Source: Komagataeibacter medellinensis NBRC 3288 (lineage in GTDB: Bacteria > Pseudomonadota > Alphaproteobacteria > Acetobacterales > Acetobacteraceae). From it: a stretch of 64,000 nucleotides of DNA. The stretch covers positions 1 to 64,000 of the forward strand of contig NC_016021.1 in assembly GCF_000182745.2 (NCBI RefSeq), given 5' to 3'. Numbering within the stretch: the stretch's first letter is position 1; every line of letters starts with the position of its first letter. The notes below the pieces were generated by a model, which saw only the letters and a program-made list of their open reading frames with translations, was not told where the DNA came from and did not search any database. Shown piece by piece: positions 8,682 to 17,180 of this stretch. The translations under genes and the position numbers were made by a program.

Positions 8682-9602
8682 ATGACGACGCCATTTGAAG
8701 ACTTCGACACAAGCCTACGGACAGCTTTTTCGACCGGGACATCGAATGTCATCAGCCAAGGACTGTCTGCTGTGGCGTCCCCGTTCACGGCGTTGATTGT
8801 TCTGTGGGTGATTGTCCAGGGCGTACTCGTCATGCGTGGTGATCTGGATGCCAGACGCGGCATATCAAGGATTATTCGGGTGACGCTAGTTTCCGCATTC
8901 ATCTTGGAAGCTGGCATATACAACGGTTACGTCGTGAATCTTTTCCAGACTGTGCTTCCGACTTGGGCTGCGAGTTCGGTATCCAGCTCTACGGCTTCGA
9001 CACCTAAATTGCTGGACGACATCTGGAACAGCCTCGTCAATTATTCGGCAACAATAGATAAGCAACTTCATTGGTTTCAGGTTGTCGATCTGATTGAGCT
9101 GGCAATGATAGCGATCGCAGATGGTGCGATGCTGACAATAGCTTTTGCCATCTACATCTGCTCAAGCCTCATGACTGCGGTGATTCTGTCTCTCGGTCCA
9201 TTCGTCATTGCAGGTTTCCTATTCGATGCGACAAGAAATATTTCCGAACGATGGATAGGAAAGCTGGTGGGCCTCGCTCTCCTGTCATTGCTTGTTGATG
9301 TTACGATGATAATCGTGGCGACAGGCATACGGACTTATATGTTGGCCTGTAATCTTAATGCAGTTTCTGCTGCGGGAACGCCGGGTATTGCCATTCAGAT
9401 TATGGAACAGACGGCGATGTTTATTGCCGTATCGACCTTTATTCTTATTTCGTTGCCGGCTGCTGCTGCTTTTATCGGCGGGGGAGTATCGCTCAATCCT
9501 GCTGGGGCAATCCTGAATACAATCATTGGCGGCGCAACGGGTGGTGTTGGGACTGTCGCAAAGGCAGGGGCCAACATCGGCAGGAAGTCTTCTAATAAAT
9601 AA
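8682..9602 (+). CDS. virB6: VirB6 polytopic inner-membrane protein
   Basis: This 306-residue protein has at least five strongly hydrophobic segments and the conserved core around ILSLGPFVIAGFLFDATR, which marks the VirB6/TrbL family. VirB6 forms part of the inner-membrane channel through which DNA passes. It has a glycine-rich cytoplasmic tail (NTIIGGATGGVGTVAKAGAN). Confidence 0.93.
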   Translation: MTTPFEDFDTSLRTAFSTGTSNVISQGLSAVASPFTALIVLWVIVQGVLVMRGDLDARRGISRIIRVTLVSAFILEAGIYNGYVVNLFQTVLPTWAASSVSSSTASTPKLLDDIWNSLVNYSATIDKQLHWFQVVDLIELAMIAIADGAMLTIAFAIYICSSLMTAVILSLGPFVIAGFLFDATRNISERWIGKLVGLALLSLLVDVTMIIVATGIRTYMLACNLNAVSAAGTPGIAIQIMEQTAMFIAVSTFILISLPAAAAFIGGGVSLNPAGAILNTIIGGATGGVGTVAKAGANIGRKSSNK

Positions 9603-9640
9603 CTAAGTTAAGTTTTAACATTACTAGGGGAGTAAGACGG

Positions 9641-9811
9641 ATGGCAAAGATCCGTATAAGTATTTCTGTACTCATGCTCTCTGTTTTATCGGCGTGCGCA
9701 AGTCACGATCCGGTCCCAAAATGCAAAGGACCGACATTTGCTCTGAACTCGGGGCACTGGAAACCGACAGAAGCGGACCTCAAAAAGCCAAAGGAGATTG
9801 GGCATAAATGA
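9641..9811 (+). CDS. virB7: VirB7 lipoprotein
   Basis: A 56-residue lipoprotein. It has a basic start (MAKIRIS), a hydrophobic stretch and the lipobox LSAC with the lipidated cysteine at residue 19, and a second cysteine nine residues later that could form a disulfide with VirB9. AGGGGAG lies eight bases before the ATG. Its stop overlaps the virB8 start (ATGA). Position between virB6 and virB8 plus the lipobox make VirB7 the natural reading. Confidence 0.88.
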   Translation: MAKIRISISVLMLSVLSACASHDPVPKCKGPTFALNSGHWKPTEADLKKPKEIGHK

Positions 9812-10497
9812 CAGATCAGAAATTTGTCCCGCCCGTTCCGAAGGAAAAGATGGCGGAATATTATGAGCAGGTCGAGAATTTCCAGAAGTCGCGAGCGCGC
9901 GCGGTCGTCAAGATCAATAAGTACCTGACGATCGGCTTAGGAATTTCATTGCTGGCTAACGTCGGCTTGGCCTGGTCGGTTGCTTCGCTGTTGCCGTTGG
10001 AAAAGCTGGTGCCCATGCCGTTGTGGGTTCGCCCGGACGGAACGGTTGATAGCGAGATCTCCATGTCACGCTTGCCGAAGACAATGGACGAAGCAGTCGT
10101 CAATGCAGCGGTGTGGCAATATGTTCGGCTGCGCGAGGGCTATACATATGCCACGGCGCGCTATGCCTATGACACGGTTTCTCTCATGAGCAACGAACAA
10201 GTCAGAGAGCAATATCAGTCGTGGTTTAATTTCCCCAACCCCAAGAGCCCACAGGTAACGGTTGGAAAAAGGGGCCAGATCGACGCCGAACGTCTGTCTC
10301 TCGCTCCCATTGGCAATAACGTCATTCAGGTGCGCTTCCGGCGCATTGTGTCGATGGAGGGAGCGCGCCCACAGACGACGACCTGGACCGCGACTGTGCA
10401 GATTCAGAGGGTCACGGATCTTCCGGCCAGTGCCCGCTTGGCAAATCCGGGCGGTGTGATCGTCACGTCCTATCAGTCGTCGGAGGATGGGGTATGA
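9808..10497 (+). CDS. virB8: VirB8 assembly factor
   Basis: A 229-residue bitopic protein: a short cytoplasmic N terminus, one membrane helix at about residues 40-62, then a periplasmic domain containing AVWQYVRLREGYTY and YQSWFNFPNP, which are VirB8 family landmarks. VirB8 nucleates the core complex. It overlaps virB7 and virB9 by four bases each, so it lies inside a tightly coupled block. Confidence 0.94.
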   Translation: MTDQKFVPPVPKEKMAEYYEQVENFQKSRARAVVKINKYLTIGLGISLLANVGLAWSVASLLPLEKLVPMPLWVRPDGTVDSEISMSRLPKTMDEAVVNAAVWQYVRLREGYTYATARYAYDTVSLMSNEQVREQYQSWFNFPNPKSPQVTVGKRGQIDAERLSLAPIGNNVIQVRFRRIVSMEGARPQTTTWTATVQIQRVTDLPASARLANPGGVIVTSYQSSEDGV

Positions 10498-11414
10498 TTC
10501 AGCGTCTCGCAGTTGCTGCCTTCCTTGCAGCGACCTCTCTTTCGGTCGTGCCCGCATTTGCAGAGCAAGACCCTCTACCCAGCCGTCATGACACGCGAAT
10601 GCGGTACGTGCCTTATGTAGCGGATCAGGTTGTTCATCTTTCGACTGCCGTGGGGGCGACACTGGTGGTTGGTTTCAGTCCTCATGAAACCGTCGATCGC
10701 GTCGCAGTGAGTGACAGCATACATCTGAAGGCAGCCCCGGCAGGGAACTATCTTTTCTTCAAAGCGACACAGGGGCTTGGCCTTCAGCCTGTTATCGTGT
10801 TGACACGAAACGATACCGGTGCCGAGCGGCGATACGTCTTTGAAGTGACGACAGTTGCAAGTGCGTCGCTCGCGAATGCGACGGACGGCGTTTACTACAG
10901 CGTGCAGTTCACTTATCCCGCTGATGAAGCCGCAGCGCGTCGTGCAGCCGTCCTGGCCCGGCAGCAACAGGAGCGGGCTCAGGCCGAGGCACGAGCAAAA
11001 GAGTTGGAACTTCAGCTCGCGCATGAAAGGATGGAACGGGAAACAAAAGACCCGAATTTCGGTCCCAAGAATTGGAAATACATTGCTCAGGGTGATCGTT
11101 CTATTCTTCCTATCGAAGTATGGGACAATGGAAACATCACTGTTTTCCGGTTTCCGGGGAATGTGCGTCTTCCCTCGCTTTTCACGATCAATCCGGACGG
11201 CAAAGAAGCGACTGCCAATTATAGCGTGAAGAACGATCCGGCTGGGTGGGGAACACTGATGATTGCCGATCATCTCGCCCCAGCATGGCGTCTGCGAGAT
11301 GGAAACACCGTCTTGTGCGTCTTCAACAAGGCATTTGATCCGGTTGGTCGTAACCCAGGCACAAATACCATCAGCCCGAACGTGGTCCGCACGCTGAAGG
11401 AGGCCGCCCAATGA
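10494..11414 (+). CDS. virB9: VirB9 outer-membrane complex protein
   Basis: A 306-residue exported protein with a signal peptide ending near AFA-EQ (residue 23). The first half contains the beta-rich VirB9 N-terminal domain, the middle a charged helical linker (AEARAKELELQLAHERMERE), and the C-terminal half the VirB9/CagX domain (PIEVWDNGNITVFRFPG). With VirB7 and VirB10 it builds the outer core ring. Confidence 0.94.
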   Translation: MIQRLAVAAFLAATSLSVVPAFAEQDPLPSRHDTRMRYVPYVADQVVHLSTAVGATLVVGFSPHETVDRVAVSDSIHLKAAPAGNYLFFKATQGLGLQPVIVLTRNDTGAERRYVFEVTTVASASLANATDGVYYSVQFTYPADEAAARRAAVLARQQQERAQAEARAKELELQLAHERMERETKDPNFGPKNWKYIAQGDRSILPIEVWDNGNITVFRFPGNVRLPSLFTINPDGKEATANYSVKNDPAGWGTLMIADHLAPAWRLRDGNTVLCVFNKAFDPVGRNPGTNTISPNVVRTLKEAAQ

Positions 11415-12544
11415 GCGACGAACAAAACAACAATAGTGGAATTAACGACGGCGGCTCTCTCGTATCAAACAACAATCGACGCGAACTAAACGCATGGCAA
11501 AAGGTTGGCATTTTCATACTCGTTGTCGTAGTTGCGCTGGGTTTTATTTGGCTTCGTGCTCTCGATAGAGCGAAGAAAACAGAGGAACAGAATAATCAGC
11601 CTGTCGTAGCGGCTGGGACGCACATGCGCAGCGCACCGCTGACACCGCCACCTGCTCTTACAGACCAAAATCTGCCAATGCCGCAGCAAGCTCCGCAGCG
11701 GTTTTTTATGCCTGCGCAAGCAACGCATCACGAGGTAACGCCGGCAGAAAGCCCGATTTTTGCCGCGTCAGGAGGCTCGGGGGGAAGCTCTGCACCTCAG
11801 CCCGCGTCTGCGCAGGAATCTCCCAAGACGGTGACGGTCAATGGAGCACAGCCCCCGGCCGGACAAGATCCGCAGGGGGATAGGTCACTGGCCGTTCGGC
11901 TAAAGCCGACAGTGTTGGAGGAAGCGCGCGCGCGGTTGCTTCCGCACCCGGACTTTCTGGTTACGAAGGGGACAATTATCCCGTGCATTCTTCAGACCAA
12001 GCTAAACACTCAACTCGCCGGATACGCGAAATGTGTGATTCCCCTAGATGTGCGGAGCACAACGGGGAATGTGGTTCTCATGGACAAGGGGACGATTGTC
12101 ACCGGTGAGATGCAGCACGGTTTAATGCGCGGTGAAGACCGGGCATTCGTGATTTGGGATCGGGCAGAGACACCGGAACACGGCATCATTGATCTTGCAT
12201 CACCCGCGACGGGTGAGCTGGGCGAGAGCGGTGTTAAAGTGACGGTGAACAATCACTGGTGGTCGCGCTTTGGCAGCGCCATTCTTCTAAGCGTGATTCA
12301 GGGTGGTCTCGATGCCGGGGTCGAGCTGGCATCCCGGGTTGGTAGCAACAATAGCGGTGCATACTTCAATTCATTCCAGTCAAACGGGCAGACAGTCGCG
12401 AATACGGCGTTGCAAGCGGACATCAATATTCAACCAACTGGAGAAAAAGCACAGGGAAAGACGGTCGCTATTTTTGTCGCGCGCGATCTTGATTTCTCGG
12501 ACATCTATGACCTGAAGCCAACGGTAGGTAGCAATGCTCAATGA
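11411..12544 (+). CDS. virB10: VirB10 core-complex protein
   Basis: A 377-residue protein with a single inner-membrane helix at about residues 33-50, a proline/glutamine-rich periplasmic linker (residues about 65-160) and the C-terminal VirB10/TrbI beta-barrel domain (TIIPCILQTKLNT, GNVVLMDKGTIVTGE). VirB10 spans both membranes and senses ATP use by VirB4/VirB11. It overlaps virB9 by four bases and virB11 by eleven. Confidence 0.94.
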   Translation: MSDEQNNNSGINDGGSLVSNNNRRELNAWQKVGIFILVVVVALGFIWLRALDRAKKTEEQNNQPVVAAGTHMRSAPLTPPPALTDQNLPMPQQAPQRFFMPAQATHHEVTPAESPIFAASGGSGGSSAPQPASAQESPKTVTVNGAQPPAGQDPQGDRSLAVRLKPTVLEEARARLLPHPDFLVTKGTIIPCILQTKLNTQLAGYAKCVIPLDVRSTTGNVVLMDKGTIVTGEMQHGLMRGEDRAFVIWDRAETPEHGIIDLASPATGELGESGVKVTVNNHWWSRFGSAILLSVIQGGLDAGVELASRVGSNNSGAYFNSFQSNGQTVANTALQADINIQPTGEKAQGKTVAIFVARDLDFSDIYDLKPTVGSNAQ

Positions 12545-13574
12545 AGCAGCGGTACAGCTCCGTTTCCTGATGCAGCCCCTTGCGGGCTGGCTCGAAGACC
12601 CGGCGACGGAAGAGATCTGCGTTAATAAGCCCGGAGAGGTTTTTGTTCGGCAGAGGGGTGTGTTTACACAACACGCTCTTCCCTTGAGCTATACGGATCT
12701 GGAAGACATCGCGATCCTGGCAGGAGCTTTGCGCAAACAGGACGTGGGTGAACGGCATCCTCTGTGCTCTACCGAGTTGCCAAACGGGGAGCGTCTGCAA
12801 GTGTGTTTGCCGCCAGCCGTACCCGCGGGGACGGTGAGCCTGACGATCCGGCGGCCAGGGGGGAGTGTGGCTGCCCTCAGTTCCGTGACAAAGCGGTACA
12901 ACATTGCGCGTTGGAACCGCTGGGATAAACGGACAGAGGCCGAAGAGAAACGGCACGAAGAGGTTCTGCGGTATTACGATGAAGGCAATTTCGAAGCCTT
13001 CCTCGCTGCGTGTGTACGGAACCGTATGACCATGCTGCTGTGCGGGGCGACGGGCTCTGGAAAGACCACGATGGGCCGAACGCTGATTTCGGCCATTCCG
13101 CTGCATGAGCGGCTGATAACGATCGAAGACACGTTAGAGCTTGTTATTCCGCACCCCAACCATGTGCGGTTGCTCTATTCAAAGTCGGGAACAGGAATCA
13201 GCTCGGTCAGTGCGGAAGACCTTTTGCACGCAAGTCTGCGCATGAGACCGGATCGGATCTTGCCGGCGGAGCTTCGCGACGACGCCGCATGGACATATCT
13301 CAATGAGGTCGTATCGGGGCATCCCGGTTCGATTTCTACCATTCATGGCGCAAATCCGGTTCAGGCGTTCAAGAAGCTCTTCTCGCTTATCAAGGGCTCG
13401 CCCCAGGGGGCGGCGCTAGAAGACAAAACTCTTGTGGACATGCTCTCCGCCGCGATTGACGTAATCGTGCCCTTCGAGACGACAGGCGAGATCTATTCCA
13501 TCGGCGAAGTGTGGCTGGCAGCGGATGCGCGCCGTAGAGGCGAGACAGCAGCAGATCTTCTGACGAAATACTGA
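12534..13574 (+). CDS. virB11: VirB11 traffic ATPase
   Basis: A 346-residue hexameric ATPase of the VirB11/PulE class. Walker A is GATGSGKTT (residues 171-179), followed by ITIEDTLEL (Asp box), the RPDRILPAELRDDAA Walker B region and the GHPGSISTIHG His box. It energises pilus assembly and substrate hand-over beneath the inner membrane. The usual glycine in the Walker B region (LGELR) is proline-alanine here (LPAELR), a mild deviation. Confidence 0.95.
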   Translation: MLNEAAVQLRFLMQPLAGWLEDPATEEICVNKPGEVFVRQRGVFTQHALPLSYTDLEDIAILAGALRKQDVGERHPLCSTELPNGERLQVCLPPAVPAGTVSLTIRRPGGSVAALSSVTKRYNIARWNRWDKRTEAEEKRHEEVLRYYDEGNFEAFLAACVRNRMTMLLCGATGSGKTTMGRTLISAIPLHERLITIEDTLELVIPHPNHVRLLYSKSGTGISSVSAEDLLHASLRMRPDRILPAELRDDAAWTYLNEVVSGHPGSISTIHGANPVQAFKKLFSLIKGSPQGAALEDKTLVDMLSAAIDVIVPFETTGEIYSIGEVWLAADARRRGETAADLLTKY

Positions 13575-13587
13575 AAGGAAGCGCACG

Positions 13588-15408
13588 ATGGCGTCAGAAA
13601 ACAAGTCGATCGTCTTGATCGCCCGGATTATCCTCGGAATTCTGATGGTATTTGTGTCTTGGACCGTTGTCGCGTCTTTTGTTTTTCTGAAGGGAACGGG
13701 TTTATCGGGCTCGTTCGAGCATCCTTTCTATCAATGGTGGCTCTATTTTCTGTATGGCCGGGATAATCCGATCGTAGTGCAATGGCTCAAGATCGGCGCG
13801 GGGGCAGGCGGTGTTGTGGTTGCGCTGGTAATGCTGGCGGTGATCTTCCGGCGTGGTGCAATCGGCCCTTCTCTGCGCCCGTCCATATTCAGTCGAAGGC
13901 AACGGCCTATCCGTGGCGTGACAGAGAATCATGGCTATGCGGACTGGATGACAATGAAGCAGGCCAGGCAGCTCTTTCCACGTCCTTCCGCTGAATATGG
14001 AGGTGTCGTTGTAGGCGAAGCCTATCGCGTGGACGAAGACCGGCATGCAAGGGTGCCCTTTCATCCTAAAGAGCCGAAAACATGGGGACAGGGCGGCCGT
14101 GCGCCATTGCTCATAGATCCCTGTGAGACAGGATCGACCCACAGTCTGGTTTTTGCCGGACCGGGATCGTTCAAGTCCACGTCGGCCGTCACCACGCTGA
14201 CCACATGGACGGGCTCTGCCGTGGTGCTTGATCCGAGTACAGAATTGGGGCCGATGCTTCGACCGTTCCGCGAAACGCTGGGTCATCAGGTCTACGAGCT
14301 GCGGCTCGGTGGAGATGTTGGCTTTAATGTCTTGGACTGGATCGACATTCGTTCGCCCGAAGCAATCACGAATATACAGGACGTGGTGTCATGGATATGC
14401 CGGGAGAGTGGTGCCAAAAAAGACGCCAATAACGAGTTTTTTGACCGGCAGGGCCGCAATCTCGTGACGTGTTTATTGGCGCACATGATGTTTGATCCGG
14501 ACCTTCCAGCCGAGGAAAAGACCTTGCGGACGCTGAGAAGCGGGGTCTGCACGCCGCAAGAAGAAATGCGGAATCTGCTGAACACGATCCATGCGAGCAG
14601 TCCGTGCGCCTATGCGAGCCAGACGGCCGGCGCGCTCAAGGGACTGGTCGATGAGACGTTTTCCGGGGTGTATGGCAATGCCGATGACAAGACAGCCTGG
14701 CTCAGTAATCCTGCGTTTGCGGACCTGGTGTCCGGAGACAGTTTTCGCTCGTCAGATCTGGTCGATGGCAAGATGGATGTTTTCGTACAGTTGCCATTGC
14801 GGGCTTTGGAAAACACACCCGAAATTGGTCGCACGATTATAGGGGCGTTACTGAATGCCGTTTATGAAGCTGATGGCAATATTCGGAATCGTGTCCTCTT
14901 CCTTCTGGACGAAGTCGCACGTCTCGGTCCTATGCGGATCATGGCAACAGCACGGGATGCCGGGCGCAAATACGGTATTACCCTGAGATTGCTCTATCAG
15001 TCGGTCGGACAACTCGAAGAACAATGGGGCCGTGAGGGAAAGCGAGCATGGTACGAGGCGGCCGCACATCGGACATATGTTGCGATCTCCGATCTCGATA
15101 CCGCGAAAGAGCTGGAAGAAACCTTCGGTCAGTATGGTGTCATGGCGACATCCGTGGGCAGCAATACCGGCACGTCGGGGAAAGGCTGGGAAGCGAGCAA
15201 CCGTTCGCGCGGGGCGAACACGAGCTATCACGAAATCAGCCGCCCGCTGATCCGACGGGAAGAACTGCTGAACGATGTCCGGGTAGATGAAGCGTTTGTG
15301 GTGGTGCGTGGTGGTCGTCCGTTGCGTTGCGGGATGCCTATCTATTTTCGACGGCCTGAAATCAGAGAAAAAATAGCGGCCAATCGGTTCAATAAGATCT
15401 CGGCCTGA
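13588..15408 (+). CDS. virD4: VirD4/TraG coupling protein
   Basis: At 606 residues this matches VirD4-type coupling proteins, which bring the relaxase-DNA complex to the secretion channel. Two N-terminal membrane helices (about 8-34 and 70-88) precede the ATPase domain. Walker A is GPGSFKST (near residues 191-198) and Walker B is VLFLLDEVARLG. It follows virB11 by 13 bases and closes the structural transfer operon. Confidence 0.94.
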   Translation: MASENKSIVLIARIILGILMVFVSWTVVASFVFLKGTGLSGSFEHPFYQWWLYFLYGRDNPIVVQWLKIGAGAGGVVVALVMLAVIFRRGAIGPSLRPSIFSRRQRPIRGVTENHGYADWMTMKQARQLFPRPSAEYGGVVVGEAYRVDEDRHARVPFHPKEPKTWGQGGRAPLLIDPCETGSTHSLVFAGPGSFKSTSAVTTLTTWTGSAVVLDPSTELGPMLRPFRETLGHQVYELRLGGDVGFNVLDWIDIRSPEAITNIQDVVSWICRESGAKKDANNEFFDRQGRNLVTCLLAHMMFDPDLPAEEKTLRTLRSGVCTPQEEMRNLLNTIHASSPCAYASQTAGALKGLVDETFSGVYGNADDKTAWLSNPAFADLVSGDSFRSSDLVDGKMDVFVQLPLRALENTPEIGRTIIGALLNAVYEADGNIRNRVLFLLDEVARLGPMRIMATARDAGRKYGITLRLLYQSVGQLEEQWGREGKRAWYEAAAHRTYVAISDLDTAKELEETFGQYGVMATSVGSNTGTSGKGWEASNRSRGANTSYHEISRPLIRREELLNDVRVDEAFVVVRGGRPLRCGMPIYFRRPEIREKIAANRFNKISA

Positions 15409-15428
15409 GTGTCAGGGGGACATGAGCA

Positions 15429-15635
15429 ATGTCGGAAACGAACAATGAGAAGCGTCGGGATAAGGCGCGTCAGCAGGGAAGCCAGAAGACGGCCGGTATT
15501 GCCGAGGCGCAGAAAGCGGCATCGCGTGAGAATGTCGCTGATCGCTACTGGAAGCAAACAAGCGAAAAGGGACAGACCCCTGGACAGCGGGCGGAGAGCA
15601 ACAAGCCACGTGCAAAGCCCAAAAGCAGTCCGTAA
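15429..15635 (+). CDS. Small hydrophilic protein of unknown function
   Basis: A 68-residue protein dominated by charged and polar residues (Lys, Arg, Glu, Gln, Ser), with no membrane segment and low sequence complexity, so it is probably disordered. The ATG at 15429 lies eight bases after AGGGGGA. It sits between virD4 and the GIY-YIG-like gene, apparently in the same transcript. No family is recognised. Confidence 0.5.
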   Translation: MSETNNEKRRDKARQQGSQKTAGIAEAQKAASRENVADRYWKQTSEKGQTPGQRAESNKPRAKPKSSP

Positions 15636-15648
15636 CTAGGAGGCTGAC

Positions 15649-16227
15649 ATGCCTGAAGCGGGCTGGCTGTACGTTCTCGAAATTCCGGCATTACCTGGGG
15701 TAGTGAAGATCGGGCGCACGTCCAGAGATCCGACGTTACGATGCCGCGGGGTGGGCGGCGCGGATTGCCCCTTTGAGCTGGTTGTCGCGTGGAAGAAACC
15801 TGTGCCTGATGCGCAAGCGGCCGAAAAGCAGGCGCATCGGATGCTGGTTGCCAAGCGGCTGCGACGTGCAGACCGGGTGCTTGGTCATGTGGCTTTTGCC
15901 CGGTCCCGCGAGTTTTATCGGGCGAATGTCCAGGACGTCACGTCGGTCCTTGAGGTCATTGTTGCTTCTCGCGTGCGCGCGCGATCTTTGCTGCTGGCGG
16001 CAGCTCGCCCAGGTCGGTGTCAGCCCTTTCGATCAGGATGGAAAGGGCGACGCAAACTGGCAAGGCATTATCGGCCGACTGGCCGGGCGGCCGGGTTTAA
16101 TGCGCTCATGGTTCCTATGATGCTTCTTGCTGTCATTATGGCGGTGCGTCCGGATGTGAACTGGCTACCGTGGCCTATAGCGGCTTCGCTCGAATGGCTG
16201 GAATCGCTGAGTATGATGCTTTGGTAA
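15649..16227 (+). CDS. GIY-YIG-like (T5orf172/MUG113) domain protein
   Basis: The first 100 residues show the T5orf172-type GIY-YIG pattern: GWLYVLEIPALPGVVKIGRT, an arginine a few residues later (DPTLRC), then AEKQAHRMLVAKR and REFYRANV. Members of this family are small nuclease-like proteins common on phages and plasmids. The C-terminal 90 residues are unusual: a basic stretch and then a hydrophobic segment (NALMVPMMLLAVIMAV) that would anchor the protein in the membrane. An AGGAGG precedes the ATG. Its role next to virD4 is unknown. Confidence 0.7.
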   Translation: MPEAGWLYVLEIPALPGVVKIGRTSRDPTLRCRGVGGADCPFELVVAWKKPVPDAQAAEKQAHRMLVAKRLRRADRVLGHVAFARSREFYRANVQDVTSVLEVIVASRVRARSLLLAAARPGRCQPFRSGWKGRRKLARHYRPTGRAAGFNALMVPMMLLAVIMAVRPDVNWLPWPIAASLEWLESLSMMLW

Positions 16228-16377
16228 AGACAGTGATGGGCGATCAAAAAAAGCCATACAGTAACAGTAGGGCTGTTGATCGGCGGCTTAGGAAGATAAG
16301 CGAGGTGTCTGATCTGAGCAGCAAAATTGAGAAAATCGACGGTCATGATCTCCGTTTGCTTGATAGGATACCTTGAC

Positions 16378-16417
16378 TTGTATCCATATATCTGAAAAGC
16401 CAGATATATGGATACAA
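16378..16417. promoter_or_regulatory. ArsR operator overlapping the arsR start codon
   Basis: Perfect 17-bp arms at 16378-16394 and 16401-16417 are separated by six bases. The arsR ATG (16408-16410) lies in the right arm. TTGACT at 16373-16378 is a good -35 element placed exactly 35 bases before that ATG, but no good -10 is visible. No Shine-Dalgarno precedes arsR, so the message may be leaderless and repression would occur right at the start site. Confidence 0.8.
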
Positions 16418-16761
16418 ACTCTGCCATTGCCGCACTTAGCGCCCTGTCACAGTCCACGCGGCTGGATATCTTCCGCCTGCTTGTGCGCCATGAGCCGGAC
16501 GGGCTGCCCGCCGGGGACGTCGCACGCCATCTTGATATGCCGCAGAACACGATCTCGGCCCACCTCGCCACCCTAGCCCGCGCCGACCTGCTGACCTCGC
16601 AACGCCATAGCCGGCTGATCGTCTATCGCGCCTGTCTTCCGAGCCTGCGGGACCTGATGCTTTTCCTCGTCAGGGACTGCTGTGCGGGCAGCCCCGAGCT
16701 CTGCGCGCCCCTGATCGCGACCCTGTCCTCCTGCTGCCCATCCCGGGAATCCTGCTCATGA
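16408..16761 (+). CDS. arsR: ArsR arsenic-responsive repressor
   Basis: A 117-residue winged-helix repressor: helix-turn-helix around LPAGDVARHLDMPQNTISAHL and a wing at SQRHSRLIVYRA. It is expected to bind the 17-bp inverted repeat at its own start and to let go when arsenite binds. Cysteines at 91, 92, 99, 109, 110 and 116 form a C-terminal metalloid-binding region, instead of the ELCVCDL helix site of the E. coli type. Its stop overlaps arsC (ATGA). Confidence 0.93.
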   Translation: MDTNSAIAALSALSQSTRLDIFRLLVRHEPDGLPAGDVARHLDMPQNTISAHLATLARADLLTSQRHSRLIVYRACLPSLRDLMLFLVRDCCAGSPELCAPLIATLSSCCPSRESCS

Positions 16762-17180
16762 CCATCACGATCTACCACAACCCAGCCTGCGGCACGTCGC
16801 GCAACGTGCTGGCACTGATCCGCAACAGCGGCGAGGAACCTCGCATTATTGAGTATCTGAAAACGCCTCCCAGTCGTGAGGAACTGGTCAGTCTGATTGC
16901 CCGTATGGGCGTTCCGGTGCGCTCGGTCCTGCGGGAAAAGGGCACGCCCTTTCACGAACTCGGCCTCGATAATCCGGCCCTGAGCGATGACGCGCTGATC
17001 GATGCCATGATCGCACACCCAATCTTGATGAACCGGCCGATCGTCGTCACCCCGCTGGGTGCGGCACTCTGCCGTCCGTCCGAGGCGGTTCTGGACATCC
17101 TGCCCAACCCGCAGCGGGGTGCTTTCGTCAAAGAGGATGGCGAGAAGATCGTCGATGAATCCGGTAAGCGGATCTCCTGA
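16758..17180 (+). CDS. arsC: Glutaredoxin-dependent arsenate reductase ArsC
   Basis: A 140-residue protein with the active-site motif CGTSRN (Cys11) and the downstream LREKGTPF and [18 protein letters not shown] segments of the ArsC/Spx fold. It reduces arsenate to arsenite using glutaredoxin and glutathione, feeding the ArsB pump. It overlaps arsR at the start and arsB at the stop by one to four bases. Confidence 0.95.
   Translation: MTITIYHNPACGTSRNVLALIRNSGEEPRIIEYLKTPPSREELVSLIARMGVPVRSVLREKGTPFHELGLDNPALSDDALIDAMIAHPILMNRPIVVTPLGAALCRPSEAVLDILPNPQRGAFVKEDGEKIVDESGKRIS

Noticed and set aside
7937-8923. Long minus-strand frame of 328 codons
   Set aside because: It runs antisense to virB5, the EexN-like gene and virB6, all of which have clear families; it is a shadow.
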